Below, one piece after another: positions 45,412 to 56,836 of a DNA stretch of 64,000 nucleotides (position 1 is the stretch's first letter; each line of letters starts with the position of its first letter). Source of the stretch: Trametes villosa (Eukaryota; Basidiomycota; Agaricomycetes; Polyporales; Polyporaceae). The stretch is taken from the NCBI GenBank assembly GCA_002964805.2, contig PUDQ02000003.1, positions 3,844,001-3,908,000 of the forward strand. Reading direction: 5' to 3'. The notes under the pieces were generated by a model, which was given only the letters and a program-made list of their open reading frames with translations, ran no database searches and was not told the origin of the DNA. Position numbers and translations under genes: made by a program.

Positions 45412-46293
45412 TCGATGCAACCGCCTTGAGTCGTGCGGCTGTCTGGTCGGCTGGAGCATTCTCATGGACGATTTGTGGTCCGGACGAGTTGAGGACTCGG
45501 AGTGTAGCAATAGTATAACGACGTCGATATCCCGTTTGTATCATAGCACTTAGTAGTACCTATTGCGAGAGGATAGTATACCTTATTACAGAGACGCAGC
45601 TGCACATACCCCAATGTCGTACAGTTTTAACGCGAGGAACACCCTTACACGAGCTCGATAATCCCCACGGGATACCCTGGACGGCTGGGACGAACTTCGT
45701 AGATCCGCCACCGCGAGACGGTGGCTGTGCACAACGTATGGCGATGGACTCCAGAGGCGCGCGGCGGTTCTTGGTTCGAGCTGGTTCGTGCCCACTTCTC
45801 TCTCCCCTCATGTACCTCCTCCTTTGCGCATACATCAGCGATCGTGTGCATGTCAATTACCGCTCAGAGCGCCTGTGAAGCACGCCCACCTAGACATCAG
45901 CGCCGATGGTTGTGCCACCTCAGGGTCGTCGGCATGCACGAACCATCATCAAATTCGGTTCGCCCATGCCACGGCATATCAAGATCGTTGACTGCGTCCA
46001 CAGCGACACCGGTGCCCAATCACTGGAGATCCCTTATACAGCGCTCATGTGGTCGGGGGCGAGCCTTCTGGCTCAACGTCGTGTTCCCAGCGGCGTGTGC
46101 TCCACGCCCCGAAGATACACAAGACAACCTGGGTGTACCTGGAGCCTCTGTCAGTGGTGTAATTGACAGGCACGACATCGAACCCGCATGTCAACACGCT
46201 GGCAGCGATGGACGACATATAACAACGCTCGATACCGACTGCCGTGCGGTTCCCTCGTATGCGCTCGCTCTCCCCGCAGGATAGTCCCTCGCC
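45412..46293. other. Intergenic region
   Basis: About 0.9 kb between the RAD52 stop and DUF6533 gene 2. No frame has domains or splice support. Confidence 0.45.
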
Positions 46294-48116
46294 ATGTCCG
46301 AGTCGTTCTCCCCGGAGGAGGTTGCAGAAATCGCGCACTTAGTCGATACCGGGTGAGCAGCACTTCATTGCGAGCCTGACACCATTGAACCGATAGCCAT
46401 TGGTAGTGTGGTGACTCTGAAGCTTTTTACCGCGGCCTCCGGTACGCTTGCCGGTGCATTGTGCGAACACCCCTTCTGGTGAAGCCTGAGCAACTGTACC
46501 CGCAGCCTTGTTCTGCTTCGACTATGCTCTTACGTTTACGCGCGAGGTTGAGCGGGTCTGGAAGCGCGGGTTCAGCACGCCGGCCGTGCTGTTCTACTGT
46601 GTCCGATACCCGGCGCTGTTTAGTACGCTGTTCGTCATTTTGGACGAGACCTCGTGGAATGGGATATCCGACCAGGTGCGCGTCGTATTCAAGTTGCTGT
46701 CGACCGCCCCGAGCTGAATCATGTTTGCAACGACGTTGGTAGAGGTGAGCCTTGAGAGTGCACGTGCCTAGAACCCTACCACTCACTTGCACGGCCTACC
46801 TGCAGTTGCTCGGTCCTGGTGCACATCGAGATGGTGCTGAACGTAGTATTGCTCTGTGCGGCTGCAGGTGAGTGATTGTCCCCCAGGATCCTAGGCGTTC
46901 TCACAGACGTGTTCCCCCCTGCTCCAGTATTCTCCGCTCTTCGAGCGTACGCACTGTGCTGGAAAGACAAACGAGTCCTCGTCGCGGTTCTGGCACTCGC
47001 CTCCGTTCACCCCGTCATCGCCGCAGTACGTCTCGCTACTGGTCACGAATTATATGCGCGTCAACTGACCTCGTCGATGACTGGATATAGTACACGTTCG
47101 CCAAATCCGAGGTCTCGTACATAACGTTCCCGGTCCGTGGTTGTGGATTCGCTTCTACTATCGCAATGGCAACTTACGAGAAGTGAGCTGATTTTGTTTC
47201 ACTCCAGCCACTCACAACTGATGCATGGGGATGCCTTACGCAGCTGTACGATGTCTGCCACGCGCATATATGCGTGTATAGTAACACATGCTGAGCGGCT
47301 CCGTAGGGATAATCGGCGCACGGGCGTCCGCCGTGCTCACAGATGCGGTTGTGCTCGGGATCACCATCAAGAGGGTCCGGCCTGTACGCGTGGATGGCGC
47401 GGCATTCACCGTCAAATCTGCGATGGCCGATATCCTCATGCGAGACGGTGCGTGCGGAAGTGCTGTTCCTCAAATACGGGCGATTTCTCTAACGTGCGGA
47501 CGTGGCTCCCTACTAGGCGTGCTGTACTTCGGGTGCGAGAGACCTCGTTGTATAGGTTGCGTCCTGCTTGCTGACGCGGTTCGTTCAGGGTGCTCCTGGT
47601 GGCGAACCTCCTCGGGCTCATCCTCGTCCGGTTCTTTGCCGTACGTCGTCCACGCCAACAACCTCTGAGTCAGCCTGGCCGCTCACGAGCCGCTCGCTCC
47701 AGCTCATTCAGCCAATGTCGACCTGGATAGCCATGTACGCATCACCCGCTCTTTCCTAGTCGGAGACTACGGCCGTCCACCATGCTTACTTAAGGGCTTC
47801 GTGCAGACTGACGGCCATCATGACGTCGCGCTTCATCCTCGACCTTCACGAGGCGGCAGACCCACGAATGGACGAGACGGTTGCACGGTCCGCATCAGCA
47901 GGTGCCGATTCCACTCTCCTCTTCCCCGGAGCTTCGTCCAAGCACGTCAGCTCCGACCTCGTCTTCAGCACCTGCCCCGGCACGAGCATGGGAGAGACCG
48001 AGCCTAGCGATGACGCGGGGGATGGCGACAATCGGAAGGTGAGCGTCTCGCCGCCGCAGACCGCGCTATGCACTTTACTGACAGAGAACGCCGCGTACTA
48101 CTACCCAGCAGGGTGA
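46294..48116 (+). CDS. DUF6533-type seven-helix membrane protein 2 (5' end possibly broken)
   Basis: The product parallels DUF6533 gene 1 exon by exon: ALFCFDYALTFTREVERVWK, VLFYCVRYPALFSTLFVILD, SCSVLVHIEMVLNVVLLCAA, VFSALRAYALCWKDKRVLVA, CGFASTIAMATYEK, LLVANLLGLILVRFF, LIQPMSTWIAM and the tail SRFILDLHEAADPRMDE, ending AAYYYPAG at 48116. The first exon (MSESFSPEEVAEIAHLVDTG) runs into an in-frame TGA at 46354-46356. The sequence after it, in the same frame, is EPDTIEPIAI and then the ALFCF exon. A 44-nt GT-AG intron is possible here, but I could not make any choice keep the frame. Either a splice I missed or a nonsense mutation removes the N-terminus. The remaining exons look intact, so decay, if real, is recent. 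Confidence 0.65.
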
Positions 48117-48253
48117 AGGACGCAAGCGAGATTGGGGTGGCACCGGTCGGGGGACCGTATTGTCGGGCCCGTGCGACGACGTTGAATCTGTCATCTGGAT
48201 TCATTGAGTGCACATAAACATGCGCAGCGTCCTGCAGTCCCAGTCCATGCACT

Positions 48254-48260
<7 letters not shown>

Positions 48261-48321
<61 letters not shown>
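48261..48321. repeat. (CT)n dinucleotide microsatellite
   Basis: About 30 uninterrupted CT units. It lies about 145 nt after the stop of DUF6533 gene 2. A second, shorter GA-rich tract lies at about 48510-48543. Confidence 0.98.
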
Positions 48322-48323
<2 letters not shown>

Positions 48324-49320
48324 GACCCGCCCTACTGTCTGTAAAGTTGTATAAATGAAAGACTCGAAGAGACCTTCACATGATGGGATGCAAGCTTCGA
48401 GCGTAGAAGCCTCGAGGGACCGACTCAGGTTGGCTAGTTCAGTTACATGTTTGGCGGTATGTGGGTAACGGGTGGCAGGCCCGCCAAACACCACTCGATC
48501 AGCGAGCCTCCGCGAGAGAGAGAGGGAGAGGAGGGGAGAGGGAGTAGGGTTTCGATCCATTAACACGCACTAGTATCGTAATCACGCCGGACCCTAAAGC
48601 CAGCTACTAAGGAAGCCTGGGTTCCTGACTTGCCAGACTCAGAGCCCGGCGGCCTGATAGAAACTGTAACCGCTAGGATGTTTGCTACGGTGCGTATCAT
48701 TCCCCTGTATCGCTCTCACGGAAAGGAGCCTCTCACCTGATAGGTTGGAGTAGCACCCGTGTCCGCACCCCATCCGCCGCGAGTACACCATCATAGTGGC
48801 CCACGCTGTTAAAACGTCTGCGCAGACTACCGGAGTGGCGGCCTCGTCGGGGGACATGGGAGATCATAGGGAAACGGGCTGCGAGAGAGCGAATCCGTCA
48901 ATCGTGCGGCCAGCCTCTGACCGGGACCACCGCAGCGATCTTGCATACGCCCGCAGGTTCCTGACACCGGAAAGCCGCGATCCCCGTGGTGGATTTTGTG
49001 TGCTCGACGGGGAACTACTTCCACGACCGGAGCGACTTGACATTCACGGTGAATTGGCCGCACAAGGCATACGCCGGGACTGTTATGAAACGCGATGCGT
49101 GAAAGCTCAGTGCGTGAAGGTATAGAGGGCCCTGCACTCACCAGTAGCGTCCCCAGCTCAAACGTATCGCCCCCTGTTAAATGGTACATCTCTTCTAGAG
49201 GTGAACCTATCGGCTCCAAGTCTTCCTCCACAGGCTCTTACAAGGCCAGGACTTGTTGCTTCCCGCTCGCTCTCACCTCTGATCTCGCGCACTTCACAAT
49301 TCCGAAGGAGCATCCGTACG

Positions 49321-49353
49321 AGGCATATGCGCTACGTCGTAGCGCATATGCCT
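49321..49353. repeat. Perfect 33-nt palindrome (16-bp arms, 1-nt centre)
   Basis: The left arm AGGCATATGCGCTACG is followed by one T and then its exact reverse complement CGTAGCGCATATGCCT. It can form a cruciform or a hairpin with almost no loop. There is no gene within 700 nt. Confidence 0.97.
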
Positions 49354-50105
49354 GCAATACGCATCTCTTCCGCTCAGGCTGCTTATTGGTAACCGGAATG
49401 ACTGCGAGTGCCGTCTTCAGTCCAAGTGTGCACACGCCGAGGATGTGTCGCCCCGGAAGTCCACAAGTCTGGAAGGCTGCTCAATCCCGAACTGACCTTG
49501 CCCACTGGCATGGGTTCCGCGTTTCCTCACCATCCAAGCTTTAGATGGAAGTAACATAGCATGATCTCTCTCCGATACCGCATCCCTGGTATTTACGGTC
49601 GCAAGGTCAAGAGTAGAGCCTCAAGGCCTCAACCGTAGATGGTGGCCCTTGACGCACCCATGCGACGCGTGCGTACCTTTCTGATGCGGTATCCATGTGA
49701 AACTACTCGTACCGATACTCAGCGACCTGGCACCATATTTGCTGAACGGTCTAGGTGAGTATGCATGGGACTGGCGCGATGGAGAGCTGGACGAAAGGGC
49801 CGCTCACGAATTCAGATGACGGTTTGCGGAAGGAAGTGTCCGCCATGTGGTGGCGATGCGGAGGAAAGGCGCCGATTGGCTGGAGCGGGAAAAGCCAAAT
49901 GTCGTTCGGTGCTGTCGCGCGCCTAAATGCGTTCGCGACCTTCTCCGCGCCTTCAAATAAAAGTCGGCCCACCACCCACGCTCATTACCCCCACGCTCCT
50001 TACCCTCTTTCCACCTCCCTTACCCCGCTGATCTCCTCGCTGTGCGTCTACATTAGCATTCCTCTACCCGCGATTCGCTCACACTGATCGACTGTGCAGG
50101 TCAAA

Positions 50106-51342
50106 ATGGCCCTCACCACCCCCGAGACTACCAAGCACGCCGACGGTCGTGTCGGCCGGCGCATTGAGAACTACACCGCCTTCTGGCAGAAGGACATCAG
50201 CAAGGAGGCCGAGCAGGACACGGGCAACCGTCTCGACAACTACACCGACGTCGTCAACGGTGCGTCTGACTCTGCGTGCCTGATGCGCTGGCGCTCACCC
50301 CGGCGCGTGCAGGCTACTACGACGGCGCGACGAGCCTGTACGAGTACGGCTGGGGCACCTCCTTCCACTTCTCGCGGTACTACAAGGGCGAGAGCTTCTA
50401 CCAGGCGCTCGCGCGCCACGAGCACTACCTCGCGTTCAAGATGAACCTCAAGCCGGGCATGCGCGTGCTCGACGTCGGCTGCGGCATCGGCGGGCCCGCG
50501 CGCGAGATCGCGCAGTTCGCGGACGTGCAGATCGTCGGCCTGAACAACAACGACTACCAGGTCGGCCGCGCGCGCAAGCTCACGCGCCAGGCCGGCCTCC
50601 AGGACCAGGTCACGTACGCCGTCGGCGACTTCATGAAGCTCGCCGAGCAGTTCGGCGAGAACTCGTTCGACGCCGTGTACGCCATCGAGGCCACCGTCCA
50701 CGCGCCGTCCTGGGAGGGCGTGTACGGCGAGATCATGAAGGTGCTCAAGCCCGGAGGAGTGGTGCGTCTTGCTGTTCCTCGTGTCGCGTGCTGTTGCTCA
50801 CGGCGTGCTTGCACAGTTCGGTGTGTACGAATGGTGCATGACGGACAAGTGGGACCCCTCGATCCCCGCGCACAAGGAGGTCGCGCACGGCATCGAGATC
50901 GGCAACGGCATTCCAGAGATGCGGCCGCTCGCGAAGGCGCGCCAGGCGATCATCAACGTCGGTTTCGAGATCGAGCACGAAGAGGACCTCGCGGACCGCC
51001 CCGACCCCATCCCGTGGTACTACCCGCTCGAGGGCGACATCCGCAAGGCGCAGACGCTGTGGGACATGTTCACCGTGTGGCGGATGAGCGGCAGCGGCAA
51101 GTTCGTCACGCACCACGGGCTCTGGTTCATCGAGAAGCTCGGCGTCGTGCCCAAGGGCACCTGGGAGGTCGGCGAGACCCTCAAGATCGCGGCGGACGCG
51201 CTCGTTAAGAGCGGCCGGGAAAAGGTGCGTGGCGCTTGATATTGAAAATGGGGAGCCTGCGGTGCTGATGGCAATGCGTCTCCTGCGACAGCTGTTCACG
51301 CCGATGTACCTCGTCGTCTCGCGGAAGCCTGCGCAAAACTGA
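50106..51342 (+). CDS. ERG6: Sterol 24-C-methyltransferase
   Basis: Four exons: 50106-50258, about 50312-50760, about 50816-51222 and about 51291-51342. The SAM-binding motif I is [17 protein letters not shown]. The sterol-methyltransferase signatures are [20 protein letters not shown] (region I), [39 protein letters not shown] and [20 protein letters not shown]. The C-terminal sterol-methyltransferase extension runs [20 protein letters not shown] to [12 protein letters not shown]. The enzyme transfers a methyl group from SAM to C-24 of the sterol side chain (lanosterol or eburicol route in filamentous fungi) at the ER or lipid droplets, in ergosterol synthesis. The length of about 350 residues is normal, and all four SAM and sterol motifs are intact. 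It is the upstream neighbour of a CYP505 gene on the same strand; a functional link is not shown. Confidence 0.97.
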
Positions 51343-52262
51343 TCGGCGCCCGCCGTGCCCGCATAGTCCGTCTTGCTATATTCTAGATCTTTGGATACCC
51401 CTTCGTAATCACACATGTTTGCTTCTTATCGGGATGTTGGGCAGTGCTGTAAGACCGTGTTGTGGAACAATCCCAAGTGTTCAATCACGATCCATCTTAC
51501 CGTCGTGTGTACCTCGCCCGTATGAACTCCGGAGTGAACGGAGTTGGGGGCGATGAACGTTCTATTCTATCGTCTGTCCGACTGTGGAGGCGTAAATCCT
51601 GAGCTGCTTGCCAAACATTCGGAAATGAGGCTGGCAGTGTCGTTTACAAAGTCTATTCCTCTGTATCCCGCACAAGCCCGGTACGTTTATTATATTTTCA
51701 CTGTTGCTCAACACCTCATCTGACCGGCGCGATGCGCAACTCTGCTGGCATCTCCGAAGCCTCCATAGGCGACCATACCTATCTGTTCAGGGCGCTGTCT
51801 GACACTCTCTCCCCGGACGCCCATCATGCTCCCAGGGCCAGCGATCCATCAGTACTCAGTCTCTGCCCACAGCTGCCGTCTGCGTCTCGCCCGACGCCCG
51901 AGACACGAGCACTGACACATTGATCGCCAGCAGCCTGCTTCCCTCGCTCGCCGGCCACGCACGGCCACGCGCGCGGACGCGGGGTGCTCTGGACGCGGGC
52001 CTCGCTGTGCGCCGCGCGCGTACATCAAGTGATGTCCGCGGGAGCGTCGAGACATAACACCGGGTCTTCTAGCAGGATGGGGGGAGGGGTTGCATACATA
52101 TAGCCTCAGCGCGCCGCGGGCGCGCATCTTGACATCTTGACGGGAGCTTCGAAGTTGACCTTCTCCAGCGGCCGCACGGCATATATTCGCGACAGGCAAG
52201 ACCGGCGCGCACGCATCCCCGCACTCGAACACCAAACGACGAACGTTCACGAACGCACGACG
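51343..52262. other. Intergenic region upstream of the CYP505 gene
   Basis: About 0.9 kb. A TATA-like CATATATTC lies at 52180-52188, about 75 nt before the CYP505 start, and a second CATATAG at about 52095. No gene was recognised. Confidence 0.5.
52180..52188 (+). promoter_or_regulatory. TATA-like element of the CYP505 gene
   Basis: CATATATTC lies 75 nt upstream of the ATG, in otherwise GC-rich DNA. The spacing suits a core promoter with a short leader. Confidence 0.45.
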
Positions 52263-55200
52263 ATGACGACGCCCATCCCCTCTCCGCCCGCGCTCCCCTT
52301 CCTGGGCCATATCACGCAGCTGGACAAGGAGATCCCGCAGAAGACGTTTGACCTGCTCGCGGACGAGTATGGCGAAATCTACCAGCTGAACCTCATCAGT
52401 ACGTGGGCTCGCCCTCACCTGCCTGTATGCGCGTGTGCTGACGAGGGTGTGTTTTGTACAGCGCGCCAGACGATCTTCCTGGCGTCGTATGAGATGCAGA
52501 ACGAGCTCTCGAACGAGAAGCGCTTTCAAAAGGCCGTCATTGGCTCGCTCGAGCAGGTGCGCAACGGCATGGGCGATGGGCTGTTCACGGTACGGCATCG
52601 ATATCCGGCTGTATGCGCGTGTACGGCCCTGGGTGCTCATGCGCGTCTTCCTAGGCGTACCCCGGCGAGGAGAACTGGGGCGTCGCTCGTAAGCTAAATT
52701 TCGTGCTTCGTTCTTGCGCGCGGTCACTGACGCCGCGCGTCAACAGACAGGCTGCTCATGCCCGCATTCAGCACCGCGAAAGTGCGCGACATGTTTGACG
52801 ACATGACCGACATCGCGTCGCAGATGTTGACCAAGTGGGAGAGGTGCGCAATTGCCTCACGCTGGTGGCCTGATGTTCGTATGACTGACCGTTACGTCCA
52901 GGTTCGGGCCACGGCACGTCATCGACCCCTCGGAAGACTTCACACGGCTCGCGTTCGATACAATCACTCTATGCGCAATGTCCTACCGGTGGGTTCTAGT
53001 GGTTCGGTAAGAGTTCGAACGGTCTGCTAATGCCGCTGTGCGCGATATGTAGCTTGAACACGTTTTATTCGGTTGGTGCATTTCGCCTGAGAAAACGTAA
53101 CAATGAGCTCACATTTGCCGATAGGACCATACGCACCCCTTCGTGCAGGCCATGGCGGACTTCCTCGCCGAGTGCGGGCGCCGGGCGAACCGCCCGCCGC
53201 TCATGAACACCATCATGCGCAGCGCGAGCGCGAAGTATGAAGAGGACATGAACACCATGAACGCGCTCGTGAAAGAATGTGCGTGCTCGTGCATACGTTG
53301 CATTCGGGATAAGTATTGAGGGAAACTGTGGGTTGCAGTGATTGAGGACCACCGAAAGAACCCGACCGACAAGCAGGATCTGCTCAACATTATGTTGAAT
53401 GGGGTCGACCAAAAGACCGGGCAGCGCCTGTCCGATGAGAGCATCCGTCAAAACGTGAGCCATTGCGGGTTCACCAACAATGTGACGAGAGTCCCTACTA
53501 ACATGAGATTTAGCTCCTCACTTTCCTCGTCGCCGGTACGTTTTTCGTCTCGACCTGGGTGCATGCGCTCACAACACCGCGCTTCAGGTCACGAAACCAC
53601 CTCCGGGCTTCTCACCTTCACGCTCTACTACCTCTGCAAGCACCCCGAGGCGATGCGCAAGCTGCGCGAGGAGGTCGACGACGTCCTCGGCGACCAGCCC
53701 ATCCACCTCGACGACATCGCCAAGCTCAAGTACACGTCCGCGTGCCTGCGCGAGGCGCTCCGCCTCAGCCCCCCGGCGACGATCCGCGTCGTGCGCTCCC
53801 TGGAGGAGACGACGATCGGCGGCGGGAAGTACGCGATCCCGAAGGGCGCGGTGCTCGCGATGCTCACGGCGAAGTGCCAGATGGACCCGAAGGTCTGGGG
53901 CGAGGACGTGAGTGGCTTCGGTAGTGTGGATGTCTGGTGGGAGCTGACTGAAAGGTGTTGTAGGCGCGCGAGTTCAAGCCGGAGCGCATGTATGGGGAGA
54001 ACTTCGAGAAGCTCCCGGTCAGTCCTTTACTCCTTTCCTCTAAGAATAGGGCTCATCAACTTCGCAGCCCAATGCATGGCAACCCTTCGGGTACGGCATG
54101 CGCGCATGTATCGTGAGTCGCCCAGACACGATCGACATGTTTCCCCCAGCTCAACTATACGCACAACAGGGTCGCCCATTCGCCTGGCAAGAGGCGCACA
54201 TCGCGCTCGCGTCCCTCATCCAGAAGTTCGACGTCGTGATGCAGGACCCGTCGTACACGCTCGAGCTGAAGCAGACGATGACGATCAAGCCCAAGGGCTT
54301 CTACATCCACGCCATCGCGCGCAACCGCGCGCCCTCGCCCGTCCCCGTCTCGCTGTCCTCGCCGCTCGTCGGCGCGCCGAATGTGTCGAAGGCGTCCTCA
54401 ACGGCGCAGGCTGAGCCGAGGCAGAAGCTGTATGTCGTGTACGGCTCGAACACGGGCACGTCGCAGACGTTCGCGCAGCGTATTGCGAGCGACGCGCCGT
54501 CTCACGGTAACGAACCCCTCGATTTCCTGGCAGGGCGCAGATACTCACCATCAGATAGGGTTTAAGGCGACTTTGGGCACCCTCGACTCGATCACCGAGC
54601 ATGTACCTACTGACGGCCCCCTCGTCATCGTCACCGCGTCCTTCGAAGGTAAAGCTCACCGCATCTTCCGACCAACCTCTGCCGACGCCCTATGATACAG
54701 GCGAGCCTGCGGACAACGCCGCCCACTTCTTTGAGTGGATGCAGAACCTGAAGGGCAAGGAGCTGGAGAACGTCAAGTACGCCGTGTTCGGGTGCGGCAA
54801 CAGGGACTGGGTGCGGACCTACCAGAGAGTGCCTACGCTCATCGATGCGACCATCGAGGAGCGCGGTGGAAAGCGGCTACAAGAGCGCGGCGTGGGCGAT
54901 GCCCAGGCAGCCGAGTTCTTCCAGGCGTTTGACGAGTGGGAGGCGAAGCTATGGACGGCGCTCGCCGAGGTGGGCAACCAGCAGCCTTATGTCCCTTCGA
55001 CAGAGTCTCACATATGCTGCAGGAATATGGTATTGCGGTCGTGGAGCAGAAGACGGCTGCCAGCGGCATCTCCATGAAGACAGTGGATCAGGGCACTGCG
55101 AGAGCCGCGATCCTCCGCCAACCTGACGCCGATCTTGGCCGTGTTGTCGAGAACCGCCTGCTAACGTCGCCTAACGCACCCGCAAAGCGGCACATCGGTA

Positions 55201-56556
55201 AGCTACGAAGTGACCTTGTGCATTGCAGTATACTTATCTTTGCATAGAATTTAAGCTTCCTGAATCGATGACTTACCGCGCCGGGGACTACCTTTCTATG
55301 TAGGTTTTGGCTCCTGCTGGAAGGCGTCTCTCAATTTGCTCACATACCTTACAGCCTACCACACAACCCAGCTCGTGATGTCCACAGAGTGATCTCGCGC
55401 TTCTCGTTGTCGCCAGAGCAACAGGTACGAGTGGCCCTTTCCCCAATTCGCCGAGCTGTGACTCAACCATTGCAGATTATTTTGTCTTCAGAAGGGCCCA
55501 CCTCACTCCCAGTAGACAAGCCCATCACCATCTTCTCCCTTCTCTCCGGATATATCGAGATCACCCAGCCCGCCACTACGCGCGACCTCCGCGACCTCCT
55601 CTCCGTCGAGTCCTCCGACGCCACCAAAGCCGCGCTGGAAGACCTCTCCGCCTCGTACGCCGACAAAGTCATGGCGACGCGTCTCAGCATCCTCGATATC
55701 CTCGAGGACCACCCGGACATCGAGCTCCCCTTCAGCACCTTCCTCACGATGCTCCCCCCGATGCGCGTCCGCCAGTACTCGATCTCGTCCTCGCCCCTGC
55801 ACGACCCGCAGCAGCCGTCGCTGACCGTGAGCGTCGTCGAGGCGCCCGCGCTCTCCGGGCGCAAGGACCCGTTCCTCGGCGTCGCGTCCAACTTCCTCGC
55901 GAGCCTCCGCCCGGGCGACATGGTGCAGCTCGCCGTGCGCGGCTCTGCGGCCGCGTTCCACCCGCCCGAGGACGTCAGCGTCCCGATGGTCATGTTCGCC
56001 GCTGGGTCGGGGCTGTCCCCGATGCGCGGCTTCCTGCAGGAACGCGCTGTGCAGAAGAAGGCGGGCCGGGACGTCGCAAAGTCGACGCTGTTCTTTGGCT
56101 GTCGCTCGCCCGAGGAGGATTTCCTGTACGGGGACTCGGACTTGAAGGAGTGGCAGGAACTCGGGATCGTCGACGTGCGCCCTGCGTTCTCGCGCTATTC
56201 GGACAAGTCAGACGGGTGCAAATACGTGCAGGAGTAAGTCTGGGTCACGTTCATGACGCATATACAAGTACTGACTTGTGATTACTTGCAGCCGCGTCTG
56301 GCAGGATCGTGAGATCGTCCGGAAGGCATACGACCATCCTAACGCGAAGGTGTGTGCATTTGCCGATCGCACCAAGTGCACCCTACTCATGTCGTCTCCG
56401 CAGTTCTTCACATGCGGGTCCGGTAGAATGGCACAAGGCGTCAAGAAGGTGCTCACGCAGATGATCAAAGAGTCGCGGGAATGCTCGGACGAAGAGGCCG
56501 CGACTCTCTTTGAGCGGGCTATCCAAGGTCGCTACGCGACGGATATCTTCGAGTGA
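52263..56556 (+). CDS. Self-sufficient P450-reductase fusion (CYP505 / P450foxy type)
   Basis: More than 15 exons encode a P450 heme domain fused to a CPR-type reductase, as in P450-BM3 and fungal P450foxy. Heme domain: no membrane anchor (starts MTTPIPSPPALPFLGHITQL), substrate-side LEQVRNGMGDGLFT, GEENWGVAHRLLMPAFS, I-helix LLTFLVAGHETTSGLLTF, K-helix REALR, and heme loop PFGYGMRACIGRPFAWQEAH with the ligand Cys split from its Gly by an intron at 54110. FMN domain: LYVVYGSNTGTSQTFAQRIA, TASFEGEPADNAAHF and VFGCGNRDWVRTY. FAD/NADPH domain: ESMTYRAGDYLS, RQYSISSSPL, VMFAAGSGLSPMRGFLQERA, LFFGCRSPEEDFLYGDS and CGSGRMAQGVKKVL. Family members hydroxylate fatty acids near the omega end using NADPH, in the cytosol. 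The substrate here is not known. All motifs appear intact. Confidence 0.93.
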
Positions 56557-56836
56557 GGATGGGGGCATGCCAGGTTTAGAGCGGATACGATACATAGATG
56601 ATGACACACCCAGCTTTACGAAGCGGCGGTGTACGATGTTCACGACTGCTTATACTTAGACTTTAGAACGAATAGATACCACGACCTATCATTCAACAAT
56701 CGCTACGACATACAGAATCACAGGCGAGACGCTACAGCACTGCTACATACTGATAAACAAGACAGTACACACCATTCGTCCTGCCTCGCATCCATCGAGA
56801 ACGTACACTTCATTCGTCTTCTTCGCTTGCGCTGTC

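Larger units (their letters stand above)
48117..50105. other. 2-kb stretch with repeats and no recognised gene
   Basis: It holds a (CT)n microsatellite at 48261-48321, a perfect palindrome at 49321-49353, and the presumed ERG6 promoter and leader (a TATA-like ATAAAAG near 49957). No open frame here has a recognisable domain. Confidence 0.5.

Noticed and set aside
48201..48566. Open frame with an Arg-Glu repeat on the minus strand
   Set aside because: The repeat is only translation of the (CT)n microsatellite.
50276..51208. 310-codon open frame that starts like ERG6 but ends differently
   Set aside because: It reads ERG6 exon 2 and then runs through the intron at about 50761-50815 into a wrong frame; the spliced ERG6 model restores all motifs.
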